Assembly: GCA_030323885.1 (NCBI GenBank)
Contig: CM059188.1
Coordinates: 114,603,430 to 114,667,429, forward strand
Source of the DNA: Branchipolynoe longqiensis
Taxonomy: Eukaryota; Annelida; Polychaeta; Phyllodocida; Polynoidae
Direction of reading: 5' to 3'
DNA: 64,000 nt
A program made the translations under genes and the position numbers. Each line of letters begins with the position of its first letter. The stretch's first letter is position 1. Of the stretch, positions 20,358 to 29,565 are shown in pieces. The notes below the pieces were generated by a model. It was not told where the DNA came from. It worked only from the letters and a program-made list of their open reading frames with translations, and did no database searches.

Positions 20358-22406
20358 TTAGCTGGTATTCCTTCTGCTCATCTTTAAGTCTATCGACCCC
20401 TGCAAAGAAAATGGCCGTTCAAATAGACTAATACAGCATAAACATCTATTACAATCTGATTTATATATGACATCTTGCATATAACCATCATTCAATCTAC
20501 TCAACGCATCCGTTATAACATTCGACTCACTTGTAATGTGTACTGCGGTAAATACAAAGTTATATTTTATGGATAACCAAAATAGTCTTCTTATGTAATG
20601 CATTATTAACTTGCATTTCGACCTTCCTGTGGCTACTGCCGACTCCACTGTGGCACTATCCGTCACCATAACAATGGAATCACCCTGCCATCCAGGTGCC
20701 CATCTCTCCACCGCCGCATATACCGCCCACATCTCTTGCACATTAATATGGGCGTCCAACACTTTGGTCTCAGGCTTGTCATAGTGGTGACCAACTATCT
20801 TCTGCAATTGCTTATCTACTTGCCTGTCATAACATCCTACTAACCAGTCAATATTGTGCATAGCCCCATATCCCCATTTACTCGCATCACTATAAACTGA
20901 CTTTACTGTTGAAAACTTTCCCAACATTAAAGCCTTACCATTAAACTCCTTGGCAAATCGACTCCACCAGTCTATGTCCTCTCTGAATGCGGAATTTAAC
21001 CTAACTTTATAGTATGGACGAGCTACTGTATTTATTAAATCGTATACTCGACGAGAAAAAATTCGCCCACCACGCACTACCTTGGCGCAGTGGGCTAACA
21101 ATCCCGCTAGTCTTTCCAACTTTTTCCTCGTTTCTTTCTTTTTCCCTCTGAAGGACTCCAAAGTTCTACCTAACTTATCTAACTTATCTTTTGGAAGCGT
21201 CAACTCCAGCTTTACTGAATCCACTAATATTCCCAAAAATCTAATTTTAGTATTGGGACTAATCAACTTCTTATAACTTATATAGAAGCCTAGCCTTCTA
21301 AGAAGACTAATTAATTTATTTTGACAAATTATAGCATCATTGTAAGTCGAACCGATGACACAAAAATCATCTAGATAATTTACTATACGACTCACTCCCT
21401 CTCTCACTACACATCTCACTATAAAATCCGAAACTTTCGAAAAAACAAATGGACTTGAGGACAATCCCATACAAAGTCTATTGTCCAAAAGGTATACGGG
21501 ACCCTTTCCATCTCCAAAATCCCAAATTAACCCTTGCCTAGGTCTATCTACCGGGTGAATTGGAATAGCACGATATGCATCTTTTAAGTCTACAGTAGCC
21601 AAATAGTCCCCCTGCTCCATGATATCAACGACATCATCTAGGCTCTTATAACTGAACTTCAAAGCTACCTTTTCCGTGCAATTATTAATAGATTTATCTT
21701 TTGGCCTGCTGCAGTCCACTATTCCTCGCCCACCCCCTTCCTTAGGGATACAAAAAATGTTGTGAACGCATTGAGGCGTTTCATCCGTTAAAGTAATCAT
21801 ATGTTGATTCAACTCCAACAATAACTTCTGTGTAATAATATCTCTATAAAGCGTGTTACCGATCTTTTTAAATGCAGGTTCATATTCCACTGTACAGTCG
21901 ATATTGGTAACGTGGAATCCAAAAACTACCCCCCACAAAATATAGACCCAATCAGGATCGGTATCACCTCTTATAAACATCTCACAAATGAACCGACAAG
22001 GTTTAAGCTGCATCTGATTGCCTGCTATATAATGCCTACATTTGCATCTACCGTTTATACAGTCACCATTAACCCGAATTACAAATGGTTTACTGTGGGG
22101 AAATTCCTTAATAAAAAAATCCCAACAATTGTATTCGTCCATTAATGTCTTAACATATAACATGTCATTTTCATTGCTACTGCTATGATTAATCCAACAT
22201 TGCCATATTCTGCTGACTTGACTATTTATTTGTGATACCTCAGATTTAATAGCATAATTTTCATTCATTTGCCTATTCATTATGTTTTGACCTACTGTCT
22301 GGGTATCACTAGCACCTGCAACTTCATTCATTACGACATTGGGGGTATTATAGTTAACTTGGCTCACACCCTTTGGCTCTACTTGAGTACAATTAGTTAA
22401 TTGCAT
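20358..22406 (-). CDS. Reverse transcriptase / RNase H (Ngaro-like ORF2)
   Basis: Polyprotein that copies the element RNA into DNA. Started at the ATG at 22406 it is 682 residues; the open frame begins 72 bp further upstream, after a TAG at 22478-22476. RT signatures: TVDLKDAYRAIP (Asp273), the LCMGLSSSPFVFSK block, YLDD at residues 344-347, and RFLGILVD. RNase H follows with Asp507 (VYSDAS), Glu558 (NVQEMWAV), Asp583 (VTDSA) and Asp633 (TDALSRL). No protease or integrase is fused. The YLDD box and the RT to RNase H to recombinase order fit DIRS/Ngaro elements. ORF2 is in the -1 frame relative to Gag and its 3' end overlaps the ORF3 open frame. Confidence 0.93.
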   Translation of the reverse strand: MQLTNCTQVEPKGVSQVNYNTPNVVMNEVAGASDTQTVGQNIMNRQMNENYAIKSEVSQINSQVSRIWQCWINHSSSNENDMLYVKTLMDEYNCWDFFIKEFPHSKPFVIRVNGDCINGRCKCRHYIAGNQMQLKPCRFICEMFIRGDTDPDWVYILWGVVFGFHVTNIDCTVEYEPAFKKIGNTLYRDIITQKLLLELNQHMITLTDETPQCVHNIFCIPKEGGGRGIVDCSRPKDKSINNCTEKVALKFSYKSLDDVVDIMEQGDYLATVDLKDAYRAIPIHPVDRPRQGLIWDFGDGKGPVYLLDNRLCMGLSSSPFVFSKVSDFIVRCVVREGVSRIVNYLDDFCVIGSTYNDAIICQNKLISLLRRLGFYISYKKLISPNTKIRFLGILVDSVKLELTLPKDKLDKLGRTLESFRGKKKETRKKLERLAGLLAHCAKVVRGGRIFSRRVYDLINTVARPYYKVRLNSAFREDIDWWSRFAKEFNGKALMLGKFSTVKSVYSDASKWGYGAMHNIDWLVGCYDRQVDKQLQKIVGHHYDKPETKVLDAHINVQEMWAVYAAVERWAPGWQGDSIVMVTDSATVESAVATGRSKCKLIMHYIRRLFWLSIKYNFVFTAVHITSESNVITDALSRLNDGYMQDVIYKSDCNRCLCCISLFERPFSLQGSIDLKMSRRNTS

Positions 22407-22441
22407 GCTCAGCGTATTTCGAACCTGGTCAGGAACGCCCA

Positions 22442-22735
22442 CTATTTCCTTCGCGGACACCGCACATGTAACCCCCTAGCAATTGGCCGCAAGTAATTAA
22501 CTTCATGCTTAGCATGCAATTCACTGCTAACATTATGCTGCTCCAAGTGTATACTATGTTTTATAACATTGTCGTTTATACATGGCACCGGTGCATTACA
22601 ATTTGCTGCACCTTCCAAACCTAACACGGGGTTAATATTAGACAAAGCAATATTATTACTGTCTGTAGTGAATTTGTCATGTAATACAGACTTACTTCCC
22701 TCCACATTATCAAGCCTGAAATTTGAGCTAACGCG
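22442..22735 (-). other. Open 97-codon extension in the Gag frame after its TGA
   Basis: Directly after the Gag stop (TGA at 22738-22736) the same frame stays open to a TAG at 22444-22442 and overlaps the start of the ORF2 open region by about 30 bp. It contains no recognised domain. It could be the product of TGA readthrough, a spacer that became open by chance, or the remnant of a longer Gag. No canonical -1 slippery heptamer was found in the overlap. Confidence 0.4.
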
Positions 22736-23779
22736 TCAGTCTTTAGTACAATTAACCTTTTTATGGCTTTTACTGCCGCATTTCATGCACCAGTGACCAT
22801 AATTACAATTGTCATCACTTCTACTGCAGCCACCCTCTTTGTTCCACTTGAAACATCCAGTTTTACCTTCCTTCGTATAAGCTGTTGTTTTACGCACATT
22901 ACTCGACTGCTTTTTCGACCGCATGTTGTGCATGCCATAGTGGTACATGCCCAAACCCGTATTACTGCTACCGAACGCTGCAAAACCTTGCGTTTCTGCT
23001 AGCTTACGAACGTCCTTGTCGTACTCAACATGTGTCGAATCCATGAAATCATTTTGTCGAGCCCTCGACGCCATAAAACATACATGTTCAAGAAATGAAC
23101 GATAGTCTGCAACAGTCAAGCTATGTATATCAAGACACCACCTAATTGAGGCTGTGAGCAGTTCATAGCAATTTAGCTTTCTTACTTCTTTTCCTAATAC
23201 AGCAAATCTTCTGATACTCCACTTACTTCGAAGTCGTCGACTACTACTGCTGCTTCGACTCCGCGAATCAGACGGCGTTCGTCGCCGTCTTGTTCGCGAC
23301 CTGTGTCGAGGCTTCGACACACCGTAGCTTGAATGCTCGTCCTTACGGCTCACTGCCGTCTCCGCACATGCACCGGCTGTCGATGCCGGCGGCCATTCGT
23401 CTGTCATGGCTGCCCCCGCTCGCTCTGTCGAGGTCACCGCCGCAGTCGTCGTGTCTTTCCCCAACTCGTCCTCGCTTGTTTGCTGTCGCTCCAGTCGTCT
23501 CCTTCTCATGATTGTCCGCTTCTCTTGCAACTGTAGCACTCGGTCCTCCAATTCCATGTCTTTTATCTCTCTCAAAAGTGCAGTTTCCTGTTCGTCGAGC
23601 GTTAGTGACGACATTCTCTTTAGAATTTCAGGTGAACTCTCCCTCGAGTCTTTCAAACTATCACCTGTCTGACGAGACGAAGCACGTGTAACTCTAGTCG
23701 ATACCAACTTCTTTCCTTTACGGCCTTTCTTCTTGCATTTGTCTGTCTTGTGCGACGCACCACACAAATCGCAATACAT
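22736..23779 (-). CDS. Gag-like nucleic-acid-binding protein (Ngaro-like ORF1)
   Basis: Putative structural RNA-binding protein of the element, 347 residues from the ATG at 23779. That start is preferred because the frame open further upstream begins inside repeat A1, only 5 bp from the element end. Near the N-terminus is a compact C-x2-C-x3-H-x4-C motif (CDLCGASHKTDKC, residues 3-15). A charged, probably coiled-coil segment follows (LLREIKDMELEDRVLQLQEK), then an Arg/Ser tract (RSRTRRRRTPSDSRSRSSSS). At the C-terminus lie a C3H1-type finger (C-x8-C-x6-C-x3-H, starting CFKWNKEGGC) and a classic CCHC knuckle (CMKCGSKSHKKVNC). A C3H1 finger joined to a CCHC knuckle is, from memory, typical of Ngaro/DIRS ORF1. 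Confidence 0.85.
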   Translation of the reverse strand: MYCDLCGASHKTDKCKKKGRKGKKLVSTRVTRASSRQTGDSLKDSRESSPEILKRMSSLTLDEQETALLREIKDMELEDRVLQLQEKRTIMRRRRLERQQTSEDELGKDTTTAAVTSTERAGAAMTDEWPPASTAGACAETAVSRKDEHSSYGVSKPRHRSRTRRRRTPSDSRSRSSSSSRRLRSKWSIRRFAVLGKEVRKLNCYELLTASIRWCLDIHSLTVADYRSFLEHVCFMASRARQNDFMDSTHVEYDKDVRKLAETQGFAAFGSSNTGLGMYHYGMHNMRSKKQSSNVRKTTAYTKEGKTGCFKWNKEGGCSRSDDNCNYGHWCMKCGSKSHKKVNCTKD

Positions 23780-23808
23780 ACTGAGCTCTCGACACACACG
23801 TCTGCTCC

Positions 23809-23999
23809 AATTGAAATTCAGTGGGAAGTGAATCCAATATGGCGCAATACAGGTGGCGCCCCATAGGCGCGCGTGCCAAGGGAGGTTGGCGCGCGACTCC
23901 AATTCAGTAAATAGCAAATGCGGACAGTAATAAATACAATACAACCTGTATGTGGCTCCGTTATTTATATTATTATAATTGCTATTATAATACACATAA
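23809..23999 (-). repeat. Ngaro-like split repeat A1 (5' terminus)
   Basis: 191 bp identical to 19137-19327. In transcript direction it is the 5' end and should contain the promoter. It shows AT-rich TATTATAATAAT-type sequence at the extreme end and GC-rich GCGCGCCTATGGGG near the middle. Confidence 0.93.
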
Positions 24000-24008
24000 T
24001 ATGTTATG

Positions 24009-24010
<2 letters not shown>

Positions 24011-24045
<35 letters not shown>

Positions 24046-24047
24046 TA
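24011..24047. repeat. (AT)n microsatellite
   Basis: An AT dinucleotide run lies between the Ngaro-like 5' terminus and the Tigger-like MITE. Confidence 0.9.
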
Positions 24048-24558
24048 CAGTATAACCCGTTAAAACAAGCTTGGATAAACCAAACGATAGGTTAATCCAA
24101 ACTTTTTTTGGCGGCCCGGAAAAATACTACCATTTATCCTATAAAAAAGTTGGTTAAACCAAAGTCAGTTAATCCAAACTATCGGTTAATCAAAACAAAA
24201 TTGTCGGCCCCGAGGCCACTTCCAATACAGTTAAACCAAACCTTCATGTCGTTATAAGGTCATCTGAGACCCTACCAACTTTTTTATATGATAAATGGTA
24301 GTATTTTGCCGGGACACCAGAAAAAGTTAGGATTAACGAATGATTTGGTTTAACCAAGCTTGGTTTAATGGGGTTATACTGCATACATAAAAAACAATAA
24401 TCAAAGTGTCCACATACATTGTATATTACATTCATAATGCACCCCATTTTTGCCAAAGCCAAATCAAAGTCGAAGCCAAAGCTCGGTTAAACCAATGATC
24501 GGATAATCCAAACAAATTTCTAGGGTCCCTTCAAGTTTGGTTTAACGGGGTTATACTG
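24048..24558. mobile_element. pogo/Tigger-like MITE, CAGTATAACC termini
   Basis: Left end CAGTATAACCCGTTAAA; right end TTTAACGGGGTTATACTG, followed by TA; TA also precedes the left end. An internal terminus (GGGGTTATACTG at 24370-24381) makes it composite. The same composite appears in inverted form at 49724-50230, so the structure was fixed before amplification. CAG ends with TA duplication fit the Tc1/mariner-pogo group. Confidence 0.8.
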
Positions 24559-24560
24559 TA

Positions 24561-24925
24561 TATGTGCTCTATAATCTATTATTGGAATATACACAAGGAC
24601 ACTATCATCTTCAGTTATATTTGTATTGTTATTTGCGAACCACAGATAGTGTATGTCAGTGATTAGTCCCATGTTTGGCCACACCGGCGCCACCTGTCAG
24701 GGGTTCTAACCACCTATAACCCAGCTGTCTCTGGTCGTTATCGCCTCCAGCCCCACTCTGACGGTCAATTTATATATGCGTAAAGAATTCAGGTGCAACA
24801 ACCGACACATCCATTTTTAGTTGTTCTCTGTATAATAGAATTTGTTATAGTGCTTTACAGGTAAGGTCCATCAATTTCATATTTGGTAATGCATTATATA
24901 GGGGCTATGTTGGTTTGCAGGTATT
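24561..24925. other. Unassigned stretch
   Basis: No gene or repeat family recognised. Confidence 0.45.
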
Positions 24926-24927
24926 GC

Positions 24928-25290
24928 AGGTATTGCAGGTATTGCAATACCTCAGGGAGTTTGACGCCCCTGCCCTGCAGAGTTGTAAACCACTGCCTTG
25001 TGGTACAGGTTCTTGACAGAACCGAAGGCTAAGGGAGCAAACCCTAAGCAGAAAACCATGTCAATGTGGCAGCATTAAGGGCGGTTGATGTATGGAACTA
25101 CGAACATCTCTCGACCAGCCACTGCAGGGACAAATAATTTTGCGCGTGTCTAGACATGTTCTTGCCGGTGTGAAACCTCTATTTGCTCCCCGAGAGAGTG
25201 CCGCTGGTAACTTGCAAAAGCCAGCAGCACTTCAACGCTTTTGCAGGCAGCTTTCATGAAATGTTCAACCGCCACAAAACACCATACCGG
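24928..25290 (+). repeat. Unclassified retroposon D, ~330 bp
   Basis: Contains ACCTCAGGGAGTTTGA, CTGCCTTGTGGTACAGG, TGCAGGGACAAATA and GCAGCTTTCATGA in order. Copies lie at 30342-30585 (5'-truncated) and 37036-37372. The 37 kb copy ends in (GAT)n, and the 30 kb copy has a target duplication of about 9 bp, so it spreads by retroposition. No tRNA head is visible. Confidence 0.65.
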
Positions 25291-25516
25291 CTCAGTTTTC
25301 ACCTGGGTTACAGCGGACTGCGCTGCTCGAGCATGATGATGATGATGTTGGTTTCAGTAGGGAAAAATGGATTTGATTATCGGAATGATGGCAGCTTCAG
25401 CTCAAGCCTGGTTGACATGGCTTCATTTCGCCCCGAATGTCATTTCTCGGTTTTTGTGCCAGGCCCTTCATATAGATACATATTAAAGTAGCATAGTCCG
25501 ATAGTTTTGAGTTTCT

Positions 25517-25787
25517 ATAATGGGCTTGTTTTCACCATTAGACAGTTTGTCGATAGAAAGCCCGAGCCTACACTTTTACCGACCCAAGGGATTTTTAACC
25601 TCCCACACCACATAGACATGGTATGAGAACAACTGGCCTTTGATGACGCTGTAAGTTATACACAGCGGTGGAAATCCAAATAGGCAGAGGTGGGGGCACA
25701 GGGAATCGAACCACTGACCTTCAGATTAGGCGTCTGACCTAGAAAAAAGTCAGACACTCTATAACCACTCCGCCACAGAGAACACCA
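25517..25787 (-). mobile_element. SINE-B (tRNA-derived)
   Basis: On the minus strand the head reads GTGGCGGAGTGGTTATAGAG (A-box-like), then GGTCAGTGGTTCGATTCCC (B-box), followed by a body with CATCAAAGGCCAGTTG, GGTTAAAAATCCCTTGGG and CTATCGACAAACTGTC. Confidence 0.88.
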
Positions 25788-26027
25788 AATTTTCTGAGAT
25801 AAATGTCTTAGGTTGATCGTTATAATCTACCTTACTTTAGTTTGAAATAACTTTGATTTTAAATGGCTAACTTTTGAGATATTTGAAGTGCAAACATACT
25901 AAATTGATTTAGGCAAACAAGCCCAAATTTAGACACTGTAGGCTTCTGCAGTAACAGATTCTATTAAGCTGACTCCATATTCCATTCTATGTGGTCTAAG
26001 AAGTGCACCAGAATCTGAGTTAGATAT

Positions 26028-26530
26028 TGTCGTGGGGGTGATGAAAATGGGAAATACTGCGCCTAGAGCGGGACTCGAACCCCCACCTCTTTGCATTCCG
26101 GGCCAGTGTGCTAACCATTACACCACCTAGGCTCCCTTATATCAATACACTCCCCACGCCTACCTGTCTATGTGGTTACTTGCCTGAGAGGTCAGTGCAG
26201 ACCACTACACTCGTCCCCCTGGAATTGTAAGTCTTGTAATGCTTACAATTACATACATACAGGCAATGCACTAACACATACATACACAGGGTAGGTTCAA
26301 CAACCATACAGCGCAAAGCTTGTACAGGATCATGATCACGGCAACCAGTGTCGTGGGGGTGATGAAAATGGGAAATACTGCGCCTAGAGCGGGACTCGAA
26401 CCCACACCTCTTTGCATTCCGGGCCAGTGTGCTAACCATTACACCACCTAGGCTCCCTGATATCAATACACTCCCCACGCCTACCTGTCTATGTGGTTTC
26501 TTGCCTGAGAGGTCAGTGCAGACCACTACA
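26028..26530 (-). mobile_element. TRIM element with tRNA-like LTRs, 503 bp
   Basis: Two 182-bp direct repeats (26028-26209 and 26349-26530, three differences noticed) bound a 139-bp non-coding interior. Each repeat starts TG and ends CA, and the whole is flanked by ATAT (26024-26027 and 26531-26534); the empty site is TTAGATATGTAGAATC in other MITE copies. Read on the minus strand, the interior starts CTGGTTGCCGTGATC, a possible primer-binding site with TGG one base from the LTR, and ends CCAGGGGGACGAG, a polypurine tract. Each LTR contains a tRNA-like module GAGCCTAGGTGGTGTAATGG...GGGTTCGAGTCCC...TAGGCGC whose acceptor arm pairs 6 of 7 and T-arm 5 of 5. Plant Cassandra TRIMs carry 5S rRNA promoters in a comparable place. 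Confidence 0.88.
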
Positions 26531-26599
26531 ATATGTAGAATCAAACAATTATTTTGGTTTTGAGAATTTAATGTTTTCATCGGCCTATGCACCTTTAAC

Positions 26600-27853
26600 C
26601 ATCTTGGTATAGGGCTGCTAGACACGATCCACCACCAGGGACTGCGCCTGGCCCTTGGGGCCTTCCACACCTCACCAGTTCAGAGCCTTTATGTCGAAGC
26701 CAATGAACCATCACTTAATAACAGGAGAATCAAACTGGCCATGCAATATGTAGTCAAGATAAAAACTAATGCATTGAATCCTGCACACAATTGTCTATTC
26801 GAGCAACATGACGAATCCAGGTATGAAGCCAGGCCAAATTACATCCGGCCACTGAGGCTCCGAATGAAACCTCATTTGGAGGCCTTAGGCGTGGATTTGG
26901 ATGTGTTGGAGGATGCCAAAGTCCCAGAACATCCCCCGTGGTCGTTGAGAAAGCCATCGGTTATCCTCCGACTCACGGAACTGAGGAAATCTGGGACACA
27001 TCCACTCGAGTACAAAGGACTGCATGCAGAGATTCAAGGCCAGTTTGCAGACCACCTCTCCATATATACTGATGGTTCGAAAGACCAAAGCCGGGTAGCT
27101 GCTGCGGCAGTCTGCTGACGGGAAAAATTTGGTGTACGTTTGCCAGATCAGAGCTCGATTTTCACTGCAGAGGCCCGAGCACTCCTTCTCGCTTTGGAGT
27201 ATATCGAGGTATCCAACCACACTAACTATGTTATATACAGTGATTCCTTCTCTTACCTCCTGGCTGTTGCTGGACTGAAAACGAATCACCCTATTCTAGC
27301 AATGGTCATTTATAAAATGAACCAACTGACAACAGATGGGTATGATATCCACCTGTGCTGGGTGCCTGGCCATGCTGGCATACAAGGAAACGAACGAGCT
27401 GATCGGGCTGCGAAGAAGGCCCTGAACTGTGATCTTGAACCATGTCTGATCCCTCACTCTGATCTGAAACCACTAATAGCCACCCACATAAAATCCAAAT
27501 GGCAACATGAGTGGGATGAAAACATCAATAAACTTAAAGAAATTGAACCATCTGTGGGAAAGCCACCACAGACTCATGCGGGAGGTCGGCGGGACCAAGT
27601 GGTCCTTAGTCGCTGCCGTGTTGGCCACTCGTGGCTTACACATGCTTTTCTGCTCAAGGGGGAACCTCCCCCTGAATGTATTGGGTGTCAGTCCCCACTG
27701 ACACTCAAACACATTTTACTAAGTTGCGTTAATTTTTTGGCCCTGCGCCAACGGTTCTACACTGCAGGCAGTATGCATGACCTTTTTACTAAGGTAAAAC
27801 AGGAAAACATTTTAGCCTTTTTGAGGGCAGCTGGACTGTACCACCTTATATAG
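26600..27853 (+). pseudogene. Non-LTR retrotransposon 3' half: RT end, RNase H, zinc knuckle
   Basis: One frame runs from about 26600 to the TAG at 27851-27853, broken once by TGA at 27116-27118. The first part (HHQGLRLALGAF, LYVEANEPSL) matches the end of a reverse transcriptase. RNase H follows: YTDGSK, then after the stop TAEARALLLALEY, YSDSFSYL and VPGHAGIQGNERADRAAK, carrying the D-E-D-H/D catalytic set. A C-x2-C-x7-H-x4-C knuckle (CIGCQSPLTLKHILLSC) ends the protein. This layout fits the I/Nimb or Jockey groups; I cannot choose between them. The endonuclease and most of the RT are missing (5' truncation, usual for such copies). The insertion starts just after the TTAA-MITE end. Confidence 0.88.
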
Positions 27854-28097
27854 TTTACTAAATGGATTCTATTAATTATTAATGAAACTTTTCTTTTTCT
27901 ATGGGAATTTGTTTCCCTTGACCACAGATATATGATTGTGAGCTTTCTAATTTAATTAGTGTCTATTGGCACATAATTGATTGTCTGCTTTTACATGTAA
28001 AAGCGATGGTTTGAACAAAAAACAAACATTTCTCGCCGTGAATATGGCCTATGCTGCCGACACGGCGTAAAGCAACCACCAATCAATCAATCAATCA
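27854..28097 (+). mobile_element. 3' UTR and (CAAT)n tail of the non-LTR element
   Basis: AT-rich 3' UTR ending with TCGCCGTGAATATGGCCTAT and AAGCAACCACC, then AATCAATCAATCAATC. The same end occurs at 45105-45350. Confidence 0.85.
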
Positions 28098-28647
28098 TGG
28101 TATAGGTTGATTTAACTAAATGGTCTTCTCTTCTTTTAATAACCCTTTAAAACATGGAATTAGAAATTGTTGGTTCCTGGTTCTAAATTAAGAGATAAGG
28201 CGGGTGTCAGCGTCACTAATGTCAGTGCCCCTATAACTTATAAGTTAAATAGGTAATAACTAATATAGAAGATGCATTAAGGTAATTAGAGGCGACGTGA
28301 TGGTGATCACGGCGCGGGATGGCCACCCAATTAATGTAGGTGGGGAAATTAACTGGAGGGATGCGCTGAGGTGGGGGGTGGGGTGGGTGGGGGAGGTAGG
28401 GGGAGGTAGGGGGAGGTGGGGAGAAGGGGGGGGGTGGGGGGGGGGAGGGAGGTGTGGGGAGGGGGGTAATTGGGGAAGGGATGAAGGGAGATGAGGTTTG
28501 AGCAGGAGGATTGGTTGGGTGGTAGGGGGAGGGGGGAGGTGGGGGAGAAGGGGGAGGTGGGGGTGGGGGAGGGAGGTGTGGGGAGGGGGGTAATTGGGGA
28601 AGGGATGAAGGGAGATGAGGTTTGAGCAGGAGGATTGGTTGGGTGGT
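28098..28647. repeat. Unassigned stretch ending in a duplicated G-rich segment
   Basis: 28098-28370 is unremarkable. From 28370 to 28640 the plus strand is G-rich (GGGGGAGGTGGGG), and a segment including GGGTAATTGGGGAAGGGATG through GAGCAGGAGGATTGG is present twice in tandem (starting about 28445 and 28575). No gene. Confidence 0.7.
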
Positions 28648-28705
28648 TGTTGGAGTTTCATGTCCTGGCAACATCTACGTTCATATCAGTAGGTACCGGC
28701 AGCGC
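28648..28705 (-). mobile_element. SINE-A tail fragment
   Basis: Inverted 3' end with GTTGGAGTTTCATGTCCTGG and CATCTACGTTCATATCAG, truncated at GGTACCGGC. Confidence 0.7.
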
Positions 28706-29565
28706 GCATTAAAAGTCCAGGAATGGTGCTTTTTTCATCAATATTCACATGCTTGTAACTATTTCTGTATGTATATGATTTAGATGAAATTACATAACCT
28801 AGAACATCAACATATGTTCTATCCGATGGTGTTGTTGGCTAGCAAATATAGTAAGTTTGTATTTAAGTAAACTCCATTTGTATGGTGAGTGTATTTAGTG
28901 AATATTCCTTCATTACTGGTGTAAATGAAAACGACTGCGAAAACAGGGTATCTTTAATGGGCTCGCGCTTCCTTGCACTACCTCAGAGAAAGTCAGGGAT
29001 GGTATCAGAAGAAGCGCAATACCCTCACCTTTCTATATACTCCGCCTACTTATATACGCATAATTCATTATACATCCCATATGGTTTGCCCTAGGTCAAA
29101 AAGGTCAATCAGGTCAAATTCTTCAATTTAAATGATTTTGAAAGTTTAAAGCCTATGTAGTGAATTAAAAGATATTTTAAACCTAATAAGATTTGGTATG
29201 GATAGAAAGACAATTTAATTACCTTTCCAATGATACCAATCTTACTATAGTGCCAGGTAGTCCAAGGAGGCGCAGGCAGAATATTGACACCAACCTGTTT
29301 GGGCCTTTGCTGACCATACTAGTTTCACAATGATGACACCTATGTAGAAACATGTATTTGACATTGATGTCTATTGGGTTATATTATCAGGTTCTATTAA
29401 ATTGACGTAATATGCCCTTCTAAGTTCTACTTCTACAAGAGCAACAAACTACTTAATAAATGCATCAGATGTATAAGGTTCAAGTCTAGGTAACTGTTTT
29501 GCTTTCGAAAATCTGATGCGTAAATGGGACGAGGCCACTTTAAGTTTAACCGAGCCACGTGTTCA
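28706..29565. other. Unassigned stretch with an old TTAA-MITE relic
   Basis: No gene. About 29095-29525 keeps scattered TTAA-MITE words in order (GGTTCTATTAAATTGACGTA, CTTAATAAATGCATCAG, GTTCAAGTCTAGGTAACTG), suggesting a strongly diverged copy. Confidence 0.5.

Larger units (their letters stand above)
19039..23999 (-). mobile_element. Ngaro-like tyrosine-recombinase retrotransposon, complete
   Basis: Read on the minus strand the order is A1 (23999-23809), ORF1 Gag, ORF2 RT/RNase H, ORF3 tyrosine recombinase, B1 (19413-19323), A2 (19327-19137), B2 (19129-19039). This A1-ORFs-B1-A2-B2 plan is the split-direct-repeat structure of Ngaro (and PAT) elements. DIRS-1 elements instead have inverted termini and an internal complementary region. 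No integrase, protease or adenine-methylase-like domain is seen. No target duplication flanks it, as expected for recombinase-mediated insertion. A1/A2 (191 bp) and B1/B2 (91 bp) read as identical, and all three catalytic frames lack internal stops, so it may be recently active. Confidence 0.93.
25487..26596 (+). mobile_element. TTAA-MITE interrupted by SINE-B and a TRIM
   Basis: The left end follows TTAA at about 25486 and the right end is GCCTATGCACCTTTAA. SINE-B (25517-25787) splits it after GAGTTTCT, and the TRIM (26028-26530) splits it at TTAGATAT / ATATGTAGAATC. Both insertions are therefore younger than the MITE. Confidence 0.85.

Noticed and set aside
23780..23995. Upstream start of Gag at 23995, giving 419 residues
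   Set aside because: It would begin 5 bp from the element end inside repeat A1, and the first 60-odd codons are merely A-repeat sequence, also open at 19030-19323.
24928..25290. Structured RNA or rRNA fragment in retroposon D
   Set aside because: No resemblance to 5S, U snRNA or 7SL signatures was recognised; it is treated as an unclassified retroposon.
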